Of a stretch of 64,000 nt of DNA, positions 1 to 12,552 are shown piece after piece. The notes under the pieces were generated by a model. The model worked only from the letters and a program-made list of their open reading frames with translations. It had not been told where the DNA came from and did no database searches. A program made the translations under genes and the position numbers. The stretch is from positions 68,482,723-68,546,722 of the forward strand of contig NC_069127.1 of assembly GCF_026914265.1 (NCBI RefSeq). The letters run 5' to 3'. Position 1 is the first letter of the stretch; each line of letters begins with the position of its first letter. This DNA is from Mya arenaria (taxonomy: Eukaryota; Mollusca; Bivalvia; Myida; Myidae).

Positions 1-470
1 TATGTTGACCAAAGCATTGGGGGTACATCTTTGTCAGAAATATCGGTGCATGCTTGTGCGCTGCTTTGATCTGTATAACAGTGTGTGATGTTTCATTTTT
101 TTTGTAAATCGATAAACACCCAGTAATTTCCTGTTGTTATATGTTTTCCGTTAGTTTATAGAGTTTATCCTTGAACTGGAAAAGATAATTCACTGTTTCA
201 TACACTTAAATAACAATCTAATATGTCTATTCACTATTTTGAAATTTAAGTCCGCTCTCACTTTTAAATCATATCAAACGCCAGCGTGAACAAGATTAGA
301 TCATGATTTCAATGACTTCATTTCCGAAAGGATGTTACGTTCGCATACTATTTCGCGTTATTTGAGCATCGTTTGCGTTAATAATATTCATGAATTAGCG
401 TCGATACTATTAAAAGTAAAACCAAATATAGGTATCAGAAATAGAAACAGACTAATAATATATGTCATGT
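1..470. other. Intergenic, no feature seen
   Basis: AT-rich sequence. I see no coding similarity, RNA gene or clear repeat before the inverted repeat that begins near 471. Confidence 0.5.
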
Positions 471-956
471 GTTCCCGTTCCGGATAGAAAAATCCGACCC
501 GAGGTCATATGCGTTGCCAGGTAACGAGGCTTGCGGTATAAAAAAAAATTCTATCCGGAACGGACACAAATGATAAATATTTTTGTAGCATACCTTTAAT
601 TACATTTTTTGTGAAGGAAATACATAAAAAAATCGCATTTTGTACATTTCACCAAAAACGCGTGCGATGATGTTTACTGACATCATGACACGCAGTAATT
701 TGTTTTCACTGCATACGTCAATAAGTTCCTTCGATATCACGTCTTTTAAGGGTTATATGGTTTCGTTTTCAATGTATATTTTTGTAAAGTTTAAGTTACT
801 GGAACTCATCTATTGAAATCTCATAATCACGATTACATAAAGTGTATAATAAAAGAAAATGAAAGTAATACGTCACAGCGCGTGACTAATCTGGCAAAGG
901 GCGTGGGGGTGCCAGATGGAGTTTTCCAGCACGGCTGAATTCACCGGAAATGCCTA
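471..956 (+). repeat. Left arm of a long-range inverted repeat
   Basis: Two blocks recur in inverted order and orientation at 3700-3935. The first (about 471-573) is itself a small palindrome, TTCCGGATAGAA...TTCTATCCGGAA. The second (about 880-956) contains GGGTGCCAGATGGAG, TTTTCCAGCACG and TTCACCGGAAATGCC, all found reverse-complemented at 3700-3776. The arms enclose about 2.7 kb that includes the 86-bp minisatellite and one MITE copy. This may be a composite transposable element or two inverted copies of one repeat. Confidence 0.6.
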
Positions 957-1012
957 TCCGGTGTGCTACAAAAAAGATCTAAGTACATAAATCGGTCGAT
1001 GCAATTGCTTTT

Positions 1013-1735
1013 GCTATCGCCAATCAGTAGATACAACTTGTTTTGCTATTTGAATCCATCCCCAATCAGTAGTGATACAATTTGTTTTGCTATTTGTATC
1101 AATCGCCAATCAGTAGATACAACTGGTTTTGCTATTTGAATCCATCCCCAATCAGTAGTGATACAATTTGTTTTGCTATTTGTATCAATCGCCAATCAGT
1201 AGATACAACTTGTTTTGCTATTTGAATCCATCCCCAATCAGTAGTGATACAATTTGTTTTGCTATTTGTATCAATCGCCAATCAGTAGATACAACTTGTT
1301 TTGCTATTTGAATCCATCCCCAATCAGTAGTGATACAATTTGTTTTGCTATTTGTATCAATCGCCAATCAGTAGATACAACTTGTTTTGCTATTTGAATC
1401 CATCCCCAATCAGTAGTGATACAATTTGTTTTACTATTTGTATCAATCGCCAATCAGTAGATACAACTTGTTTTTGCTATTTGAATCCATCCCCTATCAG
1501 TAGTGATACAATTTGTTTTGCTATTTGTATCAATCGCCAATCAGTAGATACAACTTGTTTTTGCTATTTGAATCCATCCCCAATCAGTAGTGATACAATT
1601 TGTTTTGCTATTTGTATCAATCGCCGATCAGTAGATACAACTTGTTTTGCTATTTGAATCCATCCCCAATCAGTAGTGATACAATTTGTTTTGCTATTTG
1701 TATCAATCGCCGATTAGTAGATACACCTTGTTTTA
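1013..1735 (+). repeat. 86-bp dimeric minisatellite, about 8 copies
   Basis: The block CAATCAGTAGATACAACTTG recurs at 1021, 1107 and 1193, a period of 86 bp. Each unit is a dimer of two related half-units of about 42-44 bp: one has CAATCAGTAGATACAAC, the other CAATCAGTAGTGATACAAT, and each is followed by TTGTTTTGCTATTTG. Copies are nearly identical, so the array is young or homogenised. The open frame through it (105 codons from 1340) is a by-product and not a gene. Confidence 0.9.
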
Positions 1736-1851
1736 TTGCCTTTATAATTCTATGGTTGTAACACCTCTACCTAACCTTTTTGCGAGTCAGCGTACGGAAC
1801 ACTGCATATTTAGTGTTTCGACGTCCATGTACTACTCTGTTGAGTTCAGAA

Positions 1852-2172
1852 CATTCGGAGCTCCTCGGCCAATGTTATTGAAAACAACCTCGGATGTATA
1901 TGGACGGTTTACAATGTCAGAAATCGGGTCTTTTTAAGTCGCGTAGTATTCAATTTAGTAGTTAAACTTAGTGACTTAACTCTTGGAAATCTTAATTATG
2001 TTTGCAATAAAACACTTCACTGGCAATCGAATTAAACTTAGATCAACAAATACAAGCTAAAACACTACATTTAATTAATGATATAATTCAAAATTTTACA
2101 AACTACTTCTACTGATGTACCGGCATACATTCCAGGATGTTTTCGATAAAACTGGCCGAGGAGTCCCGAATG
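1852..2172 (-). mobile_element. MITE family A, copy 1 (inverted)
   Basis: A 320-bp element ends in imperfect inverted repeats: CATTCGGAGCTCCTCGGCCA at the left and GGCCGAGGAGTCCCGAATG at the right. The subterminal part ACAACCTCGGATGTATATGG also appears, inverted, in the other copies at 4044, 5449 and 19826. This copy runs in the opposite direction to those three. No transposase is encoded. Confidence 0.75.
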
Positions 2173-2399
2173 GAATTCCAAATATTCTAGAATACCGCGT
2201 AAAAAGGGGGAGTTTCAAGACTGAATACTGGAACAGGGCAATAACATTAAGCTGGCTAGTTGTGTAAACCATTTTACGCTCGTCATTCATTATGAATAGC
2301 ACTAAGAAGTATTTTCCTGTCACTGAGGGTGTGATGTTTTCAAAATACACGACATTATGTTTGCCAGTTGCGTTCTAAATATCACCGGCACGCGAACTA

Positions 2400-3289
2400 A
2401 TCCAAACGGCATTCCGTCATAGTTGGGATACATTGTAATTCGCAACTTTCACTGTCTTCTGTCGACGCTTTTTACCAATTAAATTTGAACATTTGCATCT
2501 GAAGTTTTGGGATATATTGTCGCTCAAAGAAGATCAAAGAGAGTCATAACAATGGGATGATAGACACAGGTTTACTTCTCTCTCATTATGAACAAAATTA
2601 TCATCATTTAAATACGTTTATGAGGCAAAATTGCTAGGAAGGATTTTGTTCCGATGGAATGCTTTTAATATATGTCCTATTTATCAAGAGCAGATGTAAA
2701 CTTATGATCACAAGACGAATAAAACACTGGGAGAAATTTGTGCATGATCATTAAGTATTATTATTGAACACGAACACAAAGGTAAATTATGTTTGTGATC
2801 TGGCGCTAAGAACCGAACATTTTTAATCCTGTCGAAACAAAGGCTGAAATCAATTAAAACAATACTTGTTTACAATTGGCTTTAATTAATTTTGAATATC
2901 TATTTCTTTTAGTTTCCCCTATCGTAGACAAACTGGTCCTCCCGCAATTTACTGCTTCATTAAACGCGTTTAAAAACCTCTACTGCGAACACGGTCGGAA
3001 CAGGTATTACAGCGGTGATAGGTGGCAATATCAAAGGGGAAACACAACTTTTTAATCAACAGGTAGATTAAAGCCGTTTGATCTTTTTGTATGTTTTTCT
3101 TCTCAAGTTGTGATTCATTTGTTTTTATTTGACTTTTATTGTTTAAAGCCATTGCAGTGCTATACTTGAAAATGGGGTTTGCTGTGTAACAAGAAAAAGC
3201 CTCCACATGCAAAACGATTATCAGATTTAATTTCGCACTTTGATACAATGTGACGTCAAATATGACGTCAAATGACCAAGTTCGCTAAT
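2400..3289. other. Intergenic, no feature seen
   Basis: AT-rich unique-looking sequence. A 92-codon open frame on the - strand (2970-3248) resembles no family I know and has no supporting context. Confidence 0.4.
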
Positions 3290-3560
3290 ATGGATGTTTC
3301 ATTAGGTTTAAAAATATAGATGTTTTGTCTTATGTTTTAGATCATGTATGTTAACTCATTCGTTTTAGTATGCTTGACAATATGTATGTATCATTATGTT
3401 TAAAACTATGTATTTTTATTGTGTCTGAAGATATGTATGTTTTATTATGTTTGAAAATAAGTATGTTTTATTAAATGTTTATTGTGTTTAAAACATGTAT
3501 TTTTAAAAAAATATATGTTTTTTATTTATGAAAATATCTATGTTTTACAAAATGCTCAAA
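3290..3560 (+). repeat. Degenerate ATGTATGTTTTATTATGTTT repeats
   Basis: The phrase (A)TATGTATGTTTTATTATGTTTAAAA recurs loosely every 30-45 bases with many substitutions and length changes. It is a decayed AT-rich tandem array. Confidence 0.55.
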
Positions 3561-3699
3561 TGCTGTATTTCTTATTACTACATTCACTGAGTGGCTTATT
3601 AATATATCTACTTATAATCAATACTCAATGACGTACGCCATGTACACGTATATTCGTATATGTCAATGATCAATGGTATTATTTTGTAATGGTAGAGAA

Positions 3700-3935
3700 G
3701 GGCATTTCCGGTGAAATTGGGCGTGCTGGAAAAAATCCAGCTGGTGCCCCTCATGCCAGATGATTCACGCGCAACAACGCGCCATTGTCATTTTTTTCAC
3801 AAATGGATAATTCAAGGTATGCAATAATAAAATCAATGATGTGTTTTCGGCCCGGATAGAAAATTCTAACCATTGGGCACGCTGCGTGGCCTCCGGTCGG
3901 TTTTGTATATCCGGCCTGGAAACACATGATATATA
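3700..3935 (-). repeat. Right arm of the long-range inverted repeat
   Basis: Positions 3700-3776 are the reverse complement of about 880-956 (GGCATTTCCGGTGAA, CGTGCTGGAAAA, GGTGCCCCTCATGCCAGAT). Positions 3842-3933 resemble the block at 471-573 (CGGATAGAAAATTCTA ... CCGG...AACACATGATA). The spacing between blocks is about 66 bp here against about 307 bp in the left arm, so one arm has gained or lost sequence. Confidence 0.6.
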
Positions 3936-4043
3936 TTAATGTTCTGATTCACCAAATTGTTAAAACACGTATTGGATTGACAAGTTTGCCCAAATCGTTA
4001 TTGAATTAAGCTTTGAAATACAAATAAGCGATGCAAATAGATT

Positions 4044-4372
4044 CATTCGGAACTCCTTTGCCATTTTCCATCGAAAACAACCTATGTCTGATTTATGCCG
4101 ATACATCAGTAGAAGAAGTCCGTAAAAACAATAATAATAATGTTAATGAGTTGTAGTGTTTTGTCGTGTTTTATGTAGGACTTTGCTGAAATTGATTCCG
4201 TATTGCATTTATAATCAATTTTTCTAAGACTGAAGTCCGTAGGTGTGTTAAATTGAACTTACTACGCGATCTACTTGCAACGTAGTTAAATGCAATTTAA
4301 TTCTGACGTTGTAAACCGTTCATATACACCCGAGGTTGTTTTCGATGAAAAAAGGCAGAAGAATTCCGAATG
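4044..4372 (+). mobile_element. MITE family A, copy 2
   Basis: Left end CATTCGGAACTCC...CATCGAAAACAACC; right end GGTTGTTTTCGATG...GAATTCCGAATG. The interior shares the phrases CGATACATCAGTAGAAG, ACGCGATCTACTTGCAACG and GTTAAATGCAATTTAATTCTGACG with copies 3 and 4. Confidence 0.75.
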
Positions 4373-4942
4373 CCAAAAGCTAAGGCATAGAAAAACTCCT
4401 AGGAATGAAACCTCTCCTTGAAAGTACGTGTACGATCAATTCTTTCTGCGTCATGAATTAAGAAGTAATACTCTTAAAATAGTCAAATCTATAAAATGTT
4501 TCAATTTAATAGGTTTTGTCATATGTTTTCCGGAGACTTTTATTGTCCTTGCACTTAAAATGAATGCTATCGATGATTACAGGATTTACAAGACATACAA
4601 TAAAACAAGATAACAATGCCGCTTTCTGATCTTCTATTAAAACTCTCATTTCGTGTTTTTTTTTATTCGTATTGCTCATTAGTGTTTAAACCTTCTTCAG
4701 TGTATTTACAAACAGAAACCTTCTTCAAAACATTTACGTGAAAACAATTGAGATAAATTAAACAAATACTCATACTGATGTTAGGCCACACAGTTAGATA
4801 GAGAGTTTTTATCTTCCAGATGCGATAAAAAAGGTAATCTGGAGGCGTTATCATTTACCCATTGATAGATATAGGTAAACAATAGCTATTACTTATTTCA
4901 ACAATCAAAATGTAACTGTTAATGTATCCTATGACTTCACTT

Positions 4943-5046
4943 TGTTCATGGTCGCCAAGGTGAGTTCTCTAATTTCCACCACAACACGAGACCACACTCT
5001 CGAGTAACATCGTGTCGACGAGAGTGATTTATATACGATGGTAATA
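4943..5046 (+). mobile_element. SINE fragment (3' half)
   Basis: GGTCGCCAAGG...CACAACACGAGACCACACTCTCGAG...GACGAGAGTGA matches the tail portion of the tRNA-derived SINEs at 12553 and 22691. The tRNA-like head is missing, as expected for a 5'-truncated retroposed copy. Confidence 0.65.
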
Positions 5047-5184
5047 ACTTGTTTTCCAAGTTGCATATTTGAGCAAGACTATGTAATGATTATACTGAAA
5101 AAAGCGCATATTACTAAAGCTTTTTGGTCTTGAAAAAAAAATGCAAATTCAGTCACCCTGAGCTCAATCTCAGTTGATATTAAT

Positions 5185-5312
5185 ACAGTCGAACACCGTT
5201 GGCTCGAACTTTATGTGAAGGATTGATTTTTTAATCTGTTTAAGCATTCCTTCGCGAGGCTCGAAGCATTTTGGCGGGTCCCTGTGATATCGAACCAAAG
5301 AGTTTCGACTGT
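5185..5312 (+). mobile_element. 'TTGGCTCGAACT' palindromic element, copy 1
   Basis: Starts ACAGTCGAACACCGTTGGCT and ends CGAACCAAAGAGTTTCGACTGT, so the ends are inverted repeats of each other. Related copies are at 7953, 21111 and 28932. It is short, AT/GC-mixed and non-coding, a likely MITE. Confidence 0.7.
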
Positions 5313-5448
5313 CTTAACTGTTTCTATAACGTATGTTAAGCCCTGTTTTTAACACATTCTTAATCAGCAAGCAATACACTTTCATGTGATATCAAAATTA
5401 CACAGGGTCACCAGGCATCAACATACTCCGGGTAAATAATTGGCTTAT

Positions 5449-5782
5449 CATTCGGAACTCCTCGGCCATTTCAATCGAATACAACCTCGGATGTTTGCCG
5501 GTACATCAGTATAAGTAGTTCGTAAAATTATTATTTTTAAATAATAGTATTACTTAACTAGTGTTTCAACGTGCATATTGTATATTTAAGTTTGAATTGA
5601 TTGCAACTGAAGCGTATTATTACATAAGTAATTAAGATTCCCAAGAATAAAGTCATTAAGTTTAACTGCTAAATTGAAATTACTACGCGATCTACCAGTA
5701 GCGTAGTTAAATGTAAAGATTTCTGACATTGGAAATCGTCCATATACATCCGAGGTTATTAATGGCCGAGGATTTTCGAATG
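5449..5782 (+). mobile_element. MITE family A, copy 3
   Basis: Left end CATTCGGAACTCCTCGGCCA, right end GGCCGAGGATTTTCGAATG: the best-preserved inverted ends of the family. The interior shares GCCGGTACATCAGTA, TACGCGATCTACCAGTAGCG and CATATACATCCGAGGTT with copies 2 and 4. Confidence 0.8.
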
Positions 5783-7950
5783 TTGGCTTATGTGATCATC
5801 TATTCCTAATTTCTCGAACAATCTTAAGTCTTATAACAGGACCAACCTGACCTCGCTATGAACTATTTGGCTAGATATTTTATATTCTTGTTTTTGAGAG
5901 TTCTGAGATTTTTAAAGAAATTCTTTATGATGATCATCCTATTCTGTTTTGTCTCTACACAGTGGTATCGTTATTTTATCGTTTGGCTGGTCTTGCCCCT
6001 GTGGTTTCCGCTGTATTATTGAAACTTATAGTTATCAGCCGGACCAATTTGTTATGTTCGTTTTAGTTTACTAAAGTATACTAGATTCTTTTAGATGGCC
6101 ACTAGTGGATTAAAGTAGTTTAGGTGTAACTACGCTAAATTAGATCTGAATAAATGTCACAAAAGGCAGAATGCCGACTTCTTTCAACGGCGCTTTCATT
6201 TTCAATGCTGTTCAATTCACGCAAATATTTAGAAAAAAAAATGAAACTATGGCACTAAGATCATTTCAATTTACGAGTAGAGTCGACTATTGAAAAGGCC
6301 CAGATCTAATAGACGAAGACCACAGGGCCAGTAGTCAATATTAATTTCATCTTTATTTTAAAACATGCGTCGGTGATTCCATTTAGCCTATTGGTCAGCA
6401 AAATATACAGGCCAATCAAAACACTTAGTTTCTAAGTTTTAATTTCTTCATTTTTAGTTCAATCTAAGTTGAATACGGTACCAATAATCATTCACATCCC
6501 AATTTTGGTAATGACATCATGTCCGTTGTATACGAAGATATGTGAACTGTTGAAGTAAGTGTACGTATGTATTTCGTAAGTCATACATTATTATGTAAAA
6601 TGATATTAACGTCCGTTTATAGCAAGAGTTCTAATTGATTAGAATAAAAAAAAATCACGAACGCACAATACCCAAAATATATTTATACGAATGTATCATG
6701 AAGAATGGTTAAACGTTAGTTGTCACCGTTACTCAATGCAGTAGAATATTGAATAAAATTAATGGTCATGAATCGCGAACTAATTTACAGCGATTACGTA
6801 TCATGAAAAATAAGCATGAAACCTAAATTGCACAACCATTTCCTTCTTGTAAGTTTAGCGGGCCTGATGAAAAGATATTGATCGGTCACTATTCCTGTTA
6901 AATACAACTTGACTAGTTGTATGTAACCGCTGAGAAGTCTTTACATGACAGATGATTTAGGACCACCAGTCTGAACAATCGGTCTGAATTCAAATTCGTT
7001 TGTTTTACAGAATAAGATGTATTTCCATATGGCAAAAACTTCGTATTTTAGTTCCAAGCTGTTAAGTTCGGTATAATATAAAACATAGTACATTTCACTT
7101 CGGACCTCCTGACATTTTAGTGAAAGACCAGTGCCAGTGCCGAATCTTAAATATATTCTGGACACGGCCATACAGCGCTGCGAATATATATTAATATTCA
7201 CAGCCTGAATCAATGTGCCATTTTCTCCCTCGGCAACCTGTCCCATTTTCGCAACACCCTGTCCTTTTTAAAACCCGGCTAAAACCCCTACCCATAACGA
7301 CATATATCATCATTCTTATGACCATACCAAACTGAATCTTATATACTTCAAACATATTCCAAGCACCACTATATAATGTCTTACCTTAGTTTTCCTAGCG
7401 ATCAATATATCTGTATGTCAAAGAGACTATTCCAGTTGTTGCCTGGTCGTCCTTCTGATGCAAACTGCAATAGTCGTATGATAATTTCTTCTTAAAACTG
7501 TGAAACCAGAGATTCATGGTAGGAAATAATAACTACCATATATCGTTAAAAAAAATTAAAGCGGCTTCCATGACATTTCTCCTGGACTGGTTTCAGTAAT
7601 AGTTTGCAGTTAAAATCAATACGAATACTTCTTAAAGTAACAGAGTTCTTATGCATCTTGATAATTGTCCTATTTCAACTGTAAATAGTTCTCCAAGAAA
7701 CATGTAAAATTACAGGGAGAATCCTAAAGGCAAATAATTAACAAACAACCTGTTTAAAGGCACACGGCCTTGTTCAACATACACTTAACGACAAACTTGA
7801 AACGTCCAAGCACCAAAGATAGACCACGCATGTCATATTGGGGTTACCGCCTTGAAACAGTCAGCGAAACAGGTCAGTTAGATAGGAAGGAAAAAGCTTT
7901 TTGTTCAGGTGGGTACGTCAATGTTTGGAAATGATTATATGCAGTATATA
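5783..7950. other. Intergenic, little recognisable
   Basis: No coding similarity found on either strand. A short stretch near 7240-7290 (CAACACCCTGTCC...AAAACCCGGCTAAAACCC) matches the end of the repeat at 51345-51600, so it is a dispersed repeat fragment. A 101-codon open frame (6941-7246, - strand) resembles nothing known to me. Confidence 0.45.
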
Positions 7951-7952
7951 GT

Positions 7953-8157
7953 ATAGTCGGACCTCGTTGGCTCGAACTCGCTTGTCTCGATTTCCTCGTT
8001 GACTCGAACTGTATGTCAAGGACCGATTTTGTTCACTGATTTTGATTAATTGAAAGTATGCATTCCCGCTTGGCTCGAATTTCCCCAGGCTCGGAATAGT
8101 TTGGCCGATCGCTGAGAGTTCGAGCCAACAGAGTTCGAGCCAACAGAGTTCGACTGT
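7953..8157 (+). mobile_element. 'TTGGCTCGAACT' palindromic element, copy 2
   Basis: TAGTCGGACCTCGTTGGCTC at the left and GAGCCAACAGAGTTCGACTGTA at the right, with the inner phrases GGCTCGAACTCGCTTG and TGTCAAGGACCGATTTTG. Near the right end the phrase GAGTTCGAGCCAACA is locally duplicated. Confidence 0.8.
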
Positions 8158-8213
8158 ACATACATTGTATTCAACAAAGGCATGTAAGGTTTTAAAAATG
8201 TCATAGAAGTAAT

Positions 8214-8468
8214 CTGGCCCCAATTTCTTGAAATTTCTTAAGCTTAACAGGCTGAAGTCGCTTATTTCAATTAGCCAAAATACATACTGACAATGGATTT
8301 TGATAAATGAAAAATGGTTTATTCTGATAATCATACAGATTATTCCTACATAGTTTCTAAAAATTCTTAAAGAAGTAAATATAACACATTTTATAGAACA
8401 ACAAAAATAGTGAGATTAGCTTAATCCTGTTATAAGGGACTTAAGAAGTTTCGAGAAATTGGGGCTAG
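8214..8468 (+). mobile_element. TIR element, CCCCAATTTCTYGAAA ends
   Basis: The left end GGCCCCAATTTCTTGAAATT is the inverted counterpart of the right end AAGTTTCGAGAAATTGGGGC. The subterminal TTCTTAAGCTTAACAGG also pairs with CCTGTTATAAGGGACTTAAGAA. About 255 bp, non-coding: a MITE. Confidence 0.7.
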
Positions 8469-9365
8469 TGTATCGCTATTATGATAAGTTAACGTAAATT
8501 AAATAAACTTGGTGATTTGTTTTTATTTTGAGTGCGTAAAAACAAGACAAAACCGAAACGAAACAGTTTGCAAACAATATTTTATCAAAATGTGAAACAG
8601 AGTGTTGATTAAATAACGACAAATGTTCACGTTGTATCAAAACATGTTTTGTTTCTTTTTCAAGTAAGGCTTAAAATAGCATAACACCACGGAAACAAAG
8701 GATGGTCAGAAACGTCTTTGTTTCTATGGAAACTCGCAAAATGTAGTTATTTACTATTTCTGGTTCTTCGGGAATCTTGGTAGAATCATAATTATGTCTG
8801 CGACGCAAGAGGGCATCGACAGTGGGGCATCCAGGATTGCTGTCGATTACAGTTCCTACCAGAGCGAGTCTGATGGTGCACTTATTTCGGGCTTCAGGGA
8901 CCATGATTACTAACACTTTCAAGTCTGAGTAAAGACTCAGACTCAGAAAAGCATTTTTATCAAGGAACAAAAATTCGTCTTTAATTAATTTATTGTACAA
9001 AATCATATGTAAATAATAGTAAAATATTCAAAAGGAAACCTAATTCAGCCAAATTCACCATCAATGCGCTTCTAGATGGAAACAATGGATCGAATATTTG
9101 CGGTCTTGAGTCTGAACTCAGTTTTGAGTATGTTTGTAAACATGACCCTAAAATTATCTCCCTTCTATATATCAATTGCAAGGACATGGGCTTGAGAGAT
9201 AAACTAAGTTTAGAAAATACAACCTACATTTACAAGCCAATGAAATTGCAGAAAGGCAATCTTAAAGTACTAGGCTTAAAATAAAAAACTTAAAAACTTA
9301 AAATGGTTTCATATTTTTAGTTCGAATAAGTACGAGTTTGGCTTTAGAAATTAATAAGCGGAAGA

Positions 9366-9402
9366 AAGAGAGAGAGAGGGGGAGAGAGAGAGAGAGAAAT
9401 AT
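9366..9402 (+). repeat. (AG)n microsatellite
   Basis: Imperfect AG/GA run, AGAGAGAGAGGGGGAGAGAG. Confidence 0.9.
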
Positions 9403-9448
9403 AAGAAGAGAATGGTATCTGAACAATAACGAATTTCAACTTTTGCGG

Positions 9449-9627
9449 GTATTAAAAGCTGCACTCTTACAGATTTACCATTTTGACTTTTGATTTACCA
9501 TTTTTTTTACTTTTTGTCTTGGAACGAGCAAATGTATGCGTAAATATCTACAAACCAGTGATTGCTGACAAAAGATCAGATCGCAGCTTTTTATATTTCC
9601 ATTCCATTGTGAGTGCAGCTTTAAAGG
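9449..9627 (+). mobile_element. 'AGCTGCACTCTCACAGATT' MITE, copy 1
   Basis: Starts AAGCTGCACTCTTACAGATT and ends GTGAGTGCAGCTTTAAAG. The interior has TTTTTGTCTTGGAACGAGCA, GCGTAAATATCTACAAACC and GACAAAAGATCAGATCGCAG, all shared with the element at 13255-13626 and with 39040 and 42495. Confidence 0.75.
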
Positions 9628-9649
9628 TGTGCCTACAGCAAATCATCCG

Positions 9650-10148
9650 ATACACACTCTCAGTGTGTATACCACGTGATAAATTGCGTCATAAATGCTA
9701 CGTCGGAAGGCAATATTTTGATTTGAAAAAAGACTTTAAACAAAGATAACTTTCCTATTTCTTCACCATTTTAAATGAAACATAGCGTAGTCTACGCCGC
9801 TTACGGAGCCCCACCTTCGGTCTTTTACCAAAATTTGATTGACTGTTTAGTTTCTTAAAACACTTCGACAAACCTTTTCACTTAAATTGTCTGACGGTGC
9901 ACTGTCAAAACATTATTTTGGAAACAGGTTTGTCGAAGTGTTTGATGAAACTAATGACCTCATCAAATTTTGGTAATAAAACAAATGCGGGGCTCTTTAA
10001 GCGGCATAGACTGCTTTTATTTCATTTAAAATGGTGTAGTAAAAGAAAAGTTATCTTTGATTTAAGTCTATATTTTAAGCATTTTTTTCCTTCCGACGTA
10101 GCATATATGACGTAATTTATCATGTGGTATACACACACAGACTCTCCA
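9650..10148. mobile_element. Long foldback element, arms about 220 bp
   Basis: Nearly the whole interval is an inverted repeat. Left-arm phrases GTATACCACGTGATAAATT, TGCTACGTCGGAAGG, AAAGATAACTTT, CCATTTTAAATGAAA, TACCAAAATTTGAT and AACACTTCGACAAACCT are met in reverse order and complement on the right, ending AATTTATCATGTGGTATAC. The loop is about 35 bp around 9890-9915. It is typical of a foldback/MITE hairpin and has no coding capacity. Confidence 0.85.
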
Positions 10149-10149
10149 T

Positions 10150-12550
10150 GCGTCAGAGATTAAGTTGACAACTTTTTCGAACTTTAAGATACGAATGTTG
10201 TTCGGAAAAATTTGAGAGTGTGTTTATAACGGAGAAGTACTCGTGGGATGTATGCAACAACACGACAAACGAAAGATGCCTTTATTGTAGAATGTTCCTG
10301 GCTGTTTCATTTGTTTTATAATATAAATGATAGCTACAGAAATTGATTTCTATATTTGATGACTAGGTATTAAATGATAAATATGTTTAAGTTGTATCAC
10401 AATATCTGTTTTAATTTGCCTTCGTCCATATTGAATTACATGACGTAAGTACGTCAAGTTGATGTTGTCTTTAAATAATTTATAAAGTTATTCTTTATCT
10501 TTTAGAAAGATACTACAAATAGCACATAAATGGGGGTCATTTTATAAACATTAAATTGCGGTTCACGGTGCATGGATTAGAACGACGTAACGTCGATCAC
10601 AAAATACCCCCCCCCCCACACACACACACACACACATGTGCATTTGCTTCAATATATCAACTGAGCACTAACTTACTAATTACCATAAATCTAGAATTAT
10701 TCCTTAATTTAAAGTAGTATAATGAACTGTTTATTCTGCATTCTTTTCGAATCGTATTATTTTTGTCATCTATTAAACCCGTTTTAACTCCATAAGATGT
10801 CTTGATCACTTACGAATGACATCTCCCAGATCGACATTTTGAGTTTTATTATTTCGTAAGATTTATTTTATTTCAATCGACATAGCGTTGAATAAACATG
10901 TCAGTTTGAATATTTAGAACAAAAGCCAATTGTTTGGTGTTAATCTAAGTCTAGAAAAACAGACGTTGACAGTGCCAGCTCCGCACCTGACGACGTCCAA
11001 AGATTCTATCGTTTTGAAAGCACCTCTTCACTTCCCATTTCATTTCCGAAGTGTTTTACCGTAAGAAAACGAGAAACTTTAACATATACTTATAGGAGAC
11101 ATAATTAGATCATCAATCTGTTTGCTGGTATGGAAGAAGAATACCCTTATTATTCAACTAAGATTGTATTAGTGTCCGTCGAATGGCACTTGGATTGCCC
11201 TAGTAACACTTATCTCCGTTGGTATCGATTTAAAAACCAAAGAAGTCAAGAAAGATATATCTTTAGCACTATATACATGTACGTAAGTGTATACTATACA
11301 AAAAAAATACACAGTTTCACGACTTTCATAACAAACAATACAAACACTTACGAATTGTTTGAATTCCTTTTCTATTTTTTTATTCAAGGTTTTCTAAAAT
11401 AAATATATTTTAGCGGCATTCGTTGTACAACATTGTTAACAAAGGACAAAAATAAGAGGAATACATCAACTTATCAAGCGAAATGTAAAGATGTCCGTTT
11501 ACGTGGTAACTGTTATAAAATCGATGGAAACAGAAAACACACCAGTAAGGCAATTATCAGTTGTCTGTTGTCATAGAAACTGTGACAGCATCGATAAAGA
11601 CCTACGCATTCTGTCCAAACCACATCGTTATGTCAAGAACCACATTCCTAAATTAATCATTATACTTTCTTGTCGTTCGGCATCATTCAACATGTCTTAA
11701 AAATTCTTTAAGGTAATCCATCTACCATTAAGGCCAAAATCTGCTACTGGCAAAGCTTCATTTTGAAGTTATTTACATCGATAGGTTTTTAGACTGTCAG
11801 CCGACAGTCTTTAGAGAGCGGTATTTCAGAAACGCGACTTGTTTATATAAAAATTATACATTATATTAATTAAGCAACAAATTAATGAAACACTATATAT
11901 ATACATAGTAAAATGCTTTTTTATTAACTCCCTTATATGTATCATTTCTTAATAGTAGCGTCACAAAGTGTTGATCATAAATGATATGGGGCGTTTAGAG
12001 TGTTGCACCGTAATGGCCACTATAAACTGGGAGTATGACAACGTATGGGTCCGAGCTTCCAAGTAATAGTTTTTGTTTAGTTATGTTTTTTTAAACGATA
12101 TAGTTCGAAGGTGTCCTCTTATCGTATAGAAGACCAAACATAAATGCTAACTGTCTTAGTGTTCAGTGTGAAACGCCCGGCGAAAGCCTCTATTCCAACT
12201 ATTACGCATGTGCCCTTATTACCCTCTAAATCAACCAATTACTGACTAAATAAAATTTTGCAGTTGTTTACTTAACTGATTAATGGAAATTTGACTGCTG
12301 TTATCTGCTTAATTATTTTTTTGGTTGTCAGAGCCCTTCTTAATGATGAAATGTGATTCTGGTCGGCGATTTTTATTCGCTGAATATAATATCAAATATC
12401 CCCAAGTACAAGAAATATTTTTTTTGAAAATTGGAATGACAACAACAACAACAACAACAACAACACTATTGACACCAACAACAACAACATCAGCATCAAT
12501 GACATTTACTTGTTATTACAGCGATTTTATATCGCAATGACAAAGAACTG
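10150..12550. other. Intergenic with simple repeats
   Basis: No gene recognised. It contains a C9 run followed by (CA)n at about 10608-10636 and (ACA)n at about 12437-12490. Open frames at 11130-11402 and 11491-11700 lack any recognised domain. Confidence 0.45.
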
Positions 12551-12552
12551 AT

